Origin: Eublepharis macularius
Taxonomy: Eukaryota > Chordata > Lepidosauria > Squamata > Eublepharidae
Reading direction: 5' to 3'
Length of the DNA stretch: 64,000 bases
Assembly: GCF_028583425.1 (NCBI RefSeq)
Contig: NC_072801.1
Span: 62,697,766-62,761,765 of the forward strand
In this document: one piece after another, positions 60,861 to 64,000 of the stretch
Layout of the letters: each line of letters opens with the position of its first letter
Numbering within the stretch: the stretch's first letter is position 1
Notes under the pieces: generated by a model
Told to the model about the DNA's origin: nothing
Databases searched by the model: none
Seen by the model: only the letters and a program-made list of their open reading frames with translations
Program-made: the position numbers and the translations under genes

Positions 60861-61544
60861 CATAACTTGTTAGAAAATAAAGCTAGAAACTTCAAAACTG
60901 GCTGACAGCTTTACCATATAATCCTACGAAAAAATTACTCTAGTCCAAATCCATTGAAATCAATTTATGCTGCATTGTGAATATTATGCAGCATGTGACA
61001 GGTGGTTCTCAAGATGAAAACAGGCCATACCCATAAACAAATGGAGTTATAGGAGATATAGATCTTTCAGGAAAATGAACTGTGAGAACTTTTCCCATGT
61101 GTCAAGATTGCCTTAAATCATTCTGTCATCATCTTGAAAACAGAGTATGGCAAGAGAACCCATGTTTCCAGTGGCAGCAAATGTGGTAACCCCACGCAAA
61201 GTTTGCTCAAAAGCAATTCCCGTTGTATTCACCAGTAGGTGTGCAGAGGATAGCAGCATGAGGCTTGTTATACTGAAGCCATAAGCAGCTCAGAGCTAAA
61301 GCTAGGATTCATCTGAATGTAGACGTGTCCTGCTTCGAGATAAAGGATTTATGGTGGCATCCTAAACAGAGTTACACCCTTTGAAGTATATTGGAAGTCA
61401 CTGGTTTTAGGAGGATGTGTCCCTGTTTAGGATAGCACTGTTAGTAAACTGAACAATGCTATAGACATTTCAAAACCAAACAGATTAAAGAACAGCAGAG
61501 TATAGGTTGCTAGTTTTGTAAGCAGACCTAGAGGTACGGTGTGT
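60861..61544. other. no gene seen
   Basis: Intergenic sequence between RPL18 and the LINE fragment; no domain-bearing frame. Confidence 0.4.
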
Positions 61545-61910
61545 TGCTATTTTATTTGCAGCCCACCTTTCTCACTGAGATCCAAGGTGGACTACACAGT
61601 GCAAGTGAAATACAACATTATCAACAACTATGACATTAACTGAGCAAAGTACAGTAATGAACCACAAGTTGGACATTCAGTAAACAGATACAATAGGGTA
61701 GAGTAGCATAAAATTTGAAAACAAGCATAAAGTCAAGTATACAGATGAATCTTTCTGAAACAATGCATAACTAATTTCCATATAGCCCTATAATCTGGGT
61801 AAAAGCCCTCCTGAATAATTCAGTTTTGCATAGTATGCAGAAAGCGAGGAGCTTTCCTGACCTCCTCAGACAGGCCATTCCATAAGGTGGGGGCTCCCAC
61901 AGAGGAAGCG
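61545..61910 (-). repeat. LINE 3' fragment (CR1-like), antisense
   Basis: cccacctttctcactgagat first, later aattcagttttgcatagtat and gagctttcctgacctcctca, paralleling 420-1030 in the same orientation. Confidence 0.55.
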
Positions 61911-62129
61911 CATGTGCTCTAAAATACTAAGTGTATTGTTTTTGGATTATACACAGCAAACACTAACCAGTCTACCCATATCTAAAACTGTTTGCCACAT
62001 CATTTGCTCACGGCAGTTACTGTGGAAAGAAGCAGCCAATCAACCAATGAAAGCCTGTCTGACCATAACAAAAATGTCTGCTGCAGTCTTTTACTCTGAT
62101 GAGGGCTTTTCAAGTTCCACATAGCTACC

Positions 62130-62580
62130 ATATCCAAAATGGCCGCACGAGGACCTTGTGAGAGTCCACTTCCCTATTTTCCCTTACTTAAGATGGAGAC
62201 CTCATTCATTCCACTGAAAGGGAAACTCTCGCCCGAGTTCAACATGGCTACCACGCCTTCATTTCACATTGATTTCTGGGACGTACCTGACCTTCTTTTC
62301 CCCTACTAAAGATGGCCGCTGTTTGCTTTCGAGGGAGAAATGGTCTCTTTCTGCTTTGACCTTGCCTACAGCCAGCAATCCCTGACCACTATGAGGGGAA
62401 AAGCCCCTTCCTCTTAATAAAAACCATCTCCTTAAATGAAGTATGTCTTGTCTGGATACGCATCCTTCCATATACTACATAGCTGTTTACTAGAGGTCGG
62501 CTTTCCTACCCTCTCCCTTAGCTAACATGGCCGCTGTTTTGCTTCCCTGCAAATTTGCCCGCGCCAAAGATGGCGGCCTC
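62130..62580. promoter_or_regulatory. cluster of YY1-like motifs
   Basis: Plus-strand motifs of the type AANATGGCNGC occur at 62136-62146, 62308-62319, 62524-62534 and 62566-62577, with weaker forms at 62189 (aagatggaga) and 62241 (aacatggcta). The sequence around several of them is similar (actaaagatggccgctgttt and gctaacatggccgctgtttt), so part of the cluster arose by duplication. It lies upstream of the GC-rich segment at 62690-62970. Confidence 0.5.
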
Positions 62581-62689
62581 CAATATCCAAGGTCTGCCTT
62601 TAAGTCTGGAAAGTGGCTAGGGATAAGATTTCCGATTGGGTTAGCGTAGGACCTGGCCGCTTTGGGGATAGGCTGGTCGGAACCCTGCC

Positions 62690-62970
62690 TCGCCCCCTTT
62701 TGTCCTCCCCATTCCTCCCCCTCCAGGTAGAAAATAGAACACTTCCCGGTTTAGAATTAGAAAGACGGTGGAGCGAGCGGAGCTGAAAGGAAGGGAGGGG
62801 GAAAGAGGCAGGAGTGAGGGAGGAGGCTGCAGGGAGGGAGGGGAGAAGCGCTAAGGAGAGAGCTCATAAGGTAGCAGGTGTGAGGAGGTATTAGCAAGTC
62901 AGTAGGAGGCTGTTTTCTTCTTTCCCCATCCCCATTCCTTCTCTTGTATGCTTTGGACAAAAGGTGCCTG
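62690..62970 (+). promoter_or_regulatory. candidate promoter and non-coding first exon of the RPL18-divergent gene
   Basis: A GC- and purine-rich segment with an ETS-like acttcccggttt near 62741 and a donor-like gcctg|gtgagg near 62970. In human, SPHK2 is the gene divergent from RPL18, so this may be its first exon; no coding sequence in the window supports that directly. Confidence 0.3.
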
Positions 62971-63153
62971 GTGAGGGGTGAGTTGGGTATTTTTTTTAAA
63001 AAAAATCTTTTTAACCTCTCCCTCTCCTCATCCCTAGCTCTATTATTTTTCCAGAAAGGATAAGCCTCTTTCCCCTTTAATGTATGAAAGTGGGGTGTGG
63101 AATTATTTAAGAGGATCCCCTCCCCTCATAATCACTGCTGTGTTAGATGGACT

Positions 63154-63365
63154 AGGGTTGCCAGCTCTGGGTTGGGGAAATCCTGGAGTTTGTGGGGTTT
63201 GAAGCCAGGGGAGGGCAAATTTTGGGGAGGGGAGGAACCAGGAGGTCAGCTATAGATTTCACTCTTCAAAACTGTCATTTTCTCTGGGGAAACTGATCTC
63301 TGTAGTCTGGAGGTGTGTTGTAATTCCAAGAGATCCCCAGTCCCCACCTGGATGCTGGCAACCCT
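63154..63365. mobile_element. short non-autonomous repeat with AGGGTTGCCA ends
   Basis: Starts agggttgccagctctgggtt and ends gatgctggcaaccct, an inverted pair of about 10 bp. Same family as 771-976. No clear target duplication. Confidence 0.55.
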
Positions 63366-63422
63366 GTGAACTTGAGATAAAGTCTAAGCTGTTTTTAAGC
63401 CTTGGAGGTGTTGTAGCAGAAG

Positions 63423-63423
<1 letters not shown>

Positions 63424-63464
<41 letters not shown>
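63424..63464. repeat. (TA)n microsatellite
   Basis: About 40 bp of uninterrupted TA dinucleotides. Confidence 0.95.
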
Positions 63465-63465
<1 letters not shown>

Positions 63466-64000
63466 TTGATGCAAGTGTGGGACCTATGACTGAAACACCA
63501 GCCTTTGCTCCGGTTTTCTTCTTCTCTTTCCACTGCTGCATCACCTGAATGGATGAGTCCTCAGCATACTTTGTTCTATTTTGAGCTCAGGTTTCCTCTC
63601 CCCTTTTTTGACCCCTAGGCTAGGGGAAAGCGTTTCTGTCCGATCTTGTAAAGCAGATGGGGGGTTGTGGGGTAGGTTCTGTGAGTCACTCGAGTTTGAT
63701 GAGTGTCTTGTACTCTGGAAGGGTTCTTGGGTAAATGTTTAAACTCTTTGCCTGAGGGTGAAATTGCTTTGCTGAAAACAAGATCTTCTGGCTCTAGATC
63801 TGAAGGGACACCTGTTTTATGAAGGAGTTTGGAATCTGATCTATGAAAGCTTTTATCTCATTCTTCTGCTCTCTATTGGCTAACAGCTTACTCCTTTCTT
63901 GCTTATTGTTCCAAATCTCTAGACGGTCAGGCAGGTTGGTTTTCATTCTTGTGGGCTTTAAATCTCAACCAGCCAAATATTTTTCCATAGTGAAAAGTGA

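Overview
The window looks like a piece of a non-avian reptile genome, most likely a squamate (gecko-like lizard). The reasons are the mix of CR1/L2-type LINEs, tRNA- and 5S-rRNA-derived SINEs, short hAT-type elements, Penelope-like elements and a Harbinger transposon around an intron-rich vertebrate ribosomal protein gene. The organism call is inference; no species marker was read.

Layout. Positions 1-10647 are repeat-rich: LINE and SINE fragments, two short hAT-type elements with 8-bp target duplications, a nearly full-length Penelope-like element (4490-7990, with an inverted piece of its own RT gene at its 5' side), and a decayed Harbinger transposase on the minus strand. Positions 10648-36032 appear to be one Harbinger DNA transposon bounded by 20-bp inverted repeats. 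It carries three genes: a DDE transposase (+), a Myb/SANT gene (+, 4 exons) and a second, different Myb/SANT gene (-, 4 exons) meeting the first tail to tail. Three younger elements have landed in it: a 15.5-kb endogenous retrovirus (14363-29908, GGTG target duplication) inside coding exon 2 of the first Myb gene, the 3' part of another Penelope-like element (about 34456-35095), and a 616-bp solo LTR (35251-35866, GGGCC duplication).

The retrovirus has two 1392-bp LTRs that differ at about four sites, so it is young. Its gag, pol and env frames are open and it looks whole. Gag has a long coiled coil, an Arg/Gly-rich tail and no zinc knuckle. Gag and pol share a frame across one stop, as in gamma- and epsilonretroviruses. 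The pol-env spacer, the leader and the env-to-LTR region are all long and contain unexplained repeats.

Positions 36033-48240 are mostly repeats, with two phase-compatible exons of a short-chain dehydrogenase gene (-). From 48240 there is host gene territory: a five-exon gene (48367-52939, +) derived from a DDE_Tnp_4/HTH_Tnp_4 (ISL2EU/Harbinger-type) transposase, convergent with RPL18 (53808-60046, -). All seven RPL18 coding exons can be assigned and they give the expected 188 residues. Beyond RPL18 lies a cluster of YY1-like motifs and a GC-rich, purine-rich segment that may be the first exon or promoter of the divergent neighbour (SPHK2 in human).

The most unusual items are the three-gene Harbinger, the oversized foamy-like/gamma-like retrovirus with its ATGAATT array, and the domesticated transposase gene beside RPL18.
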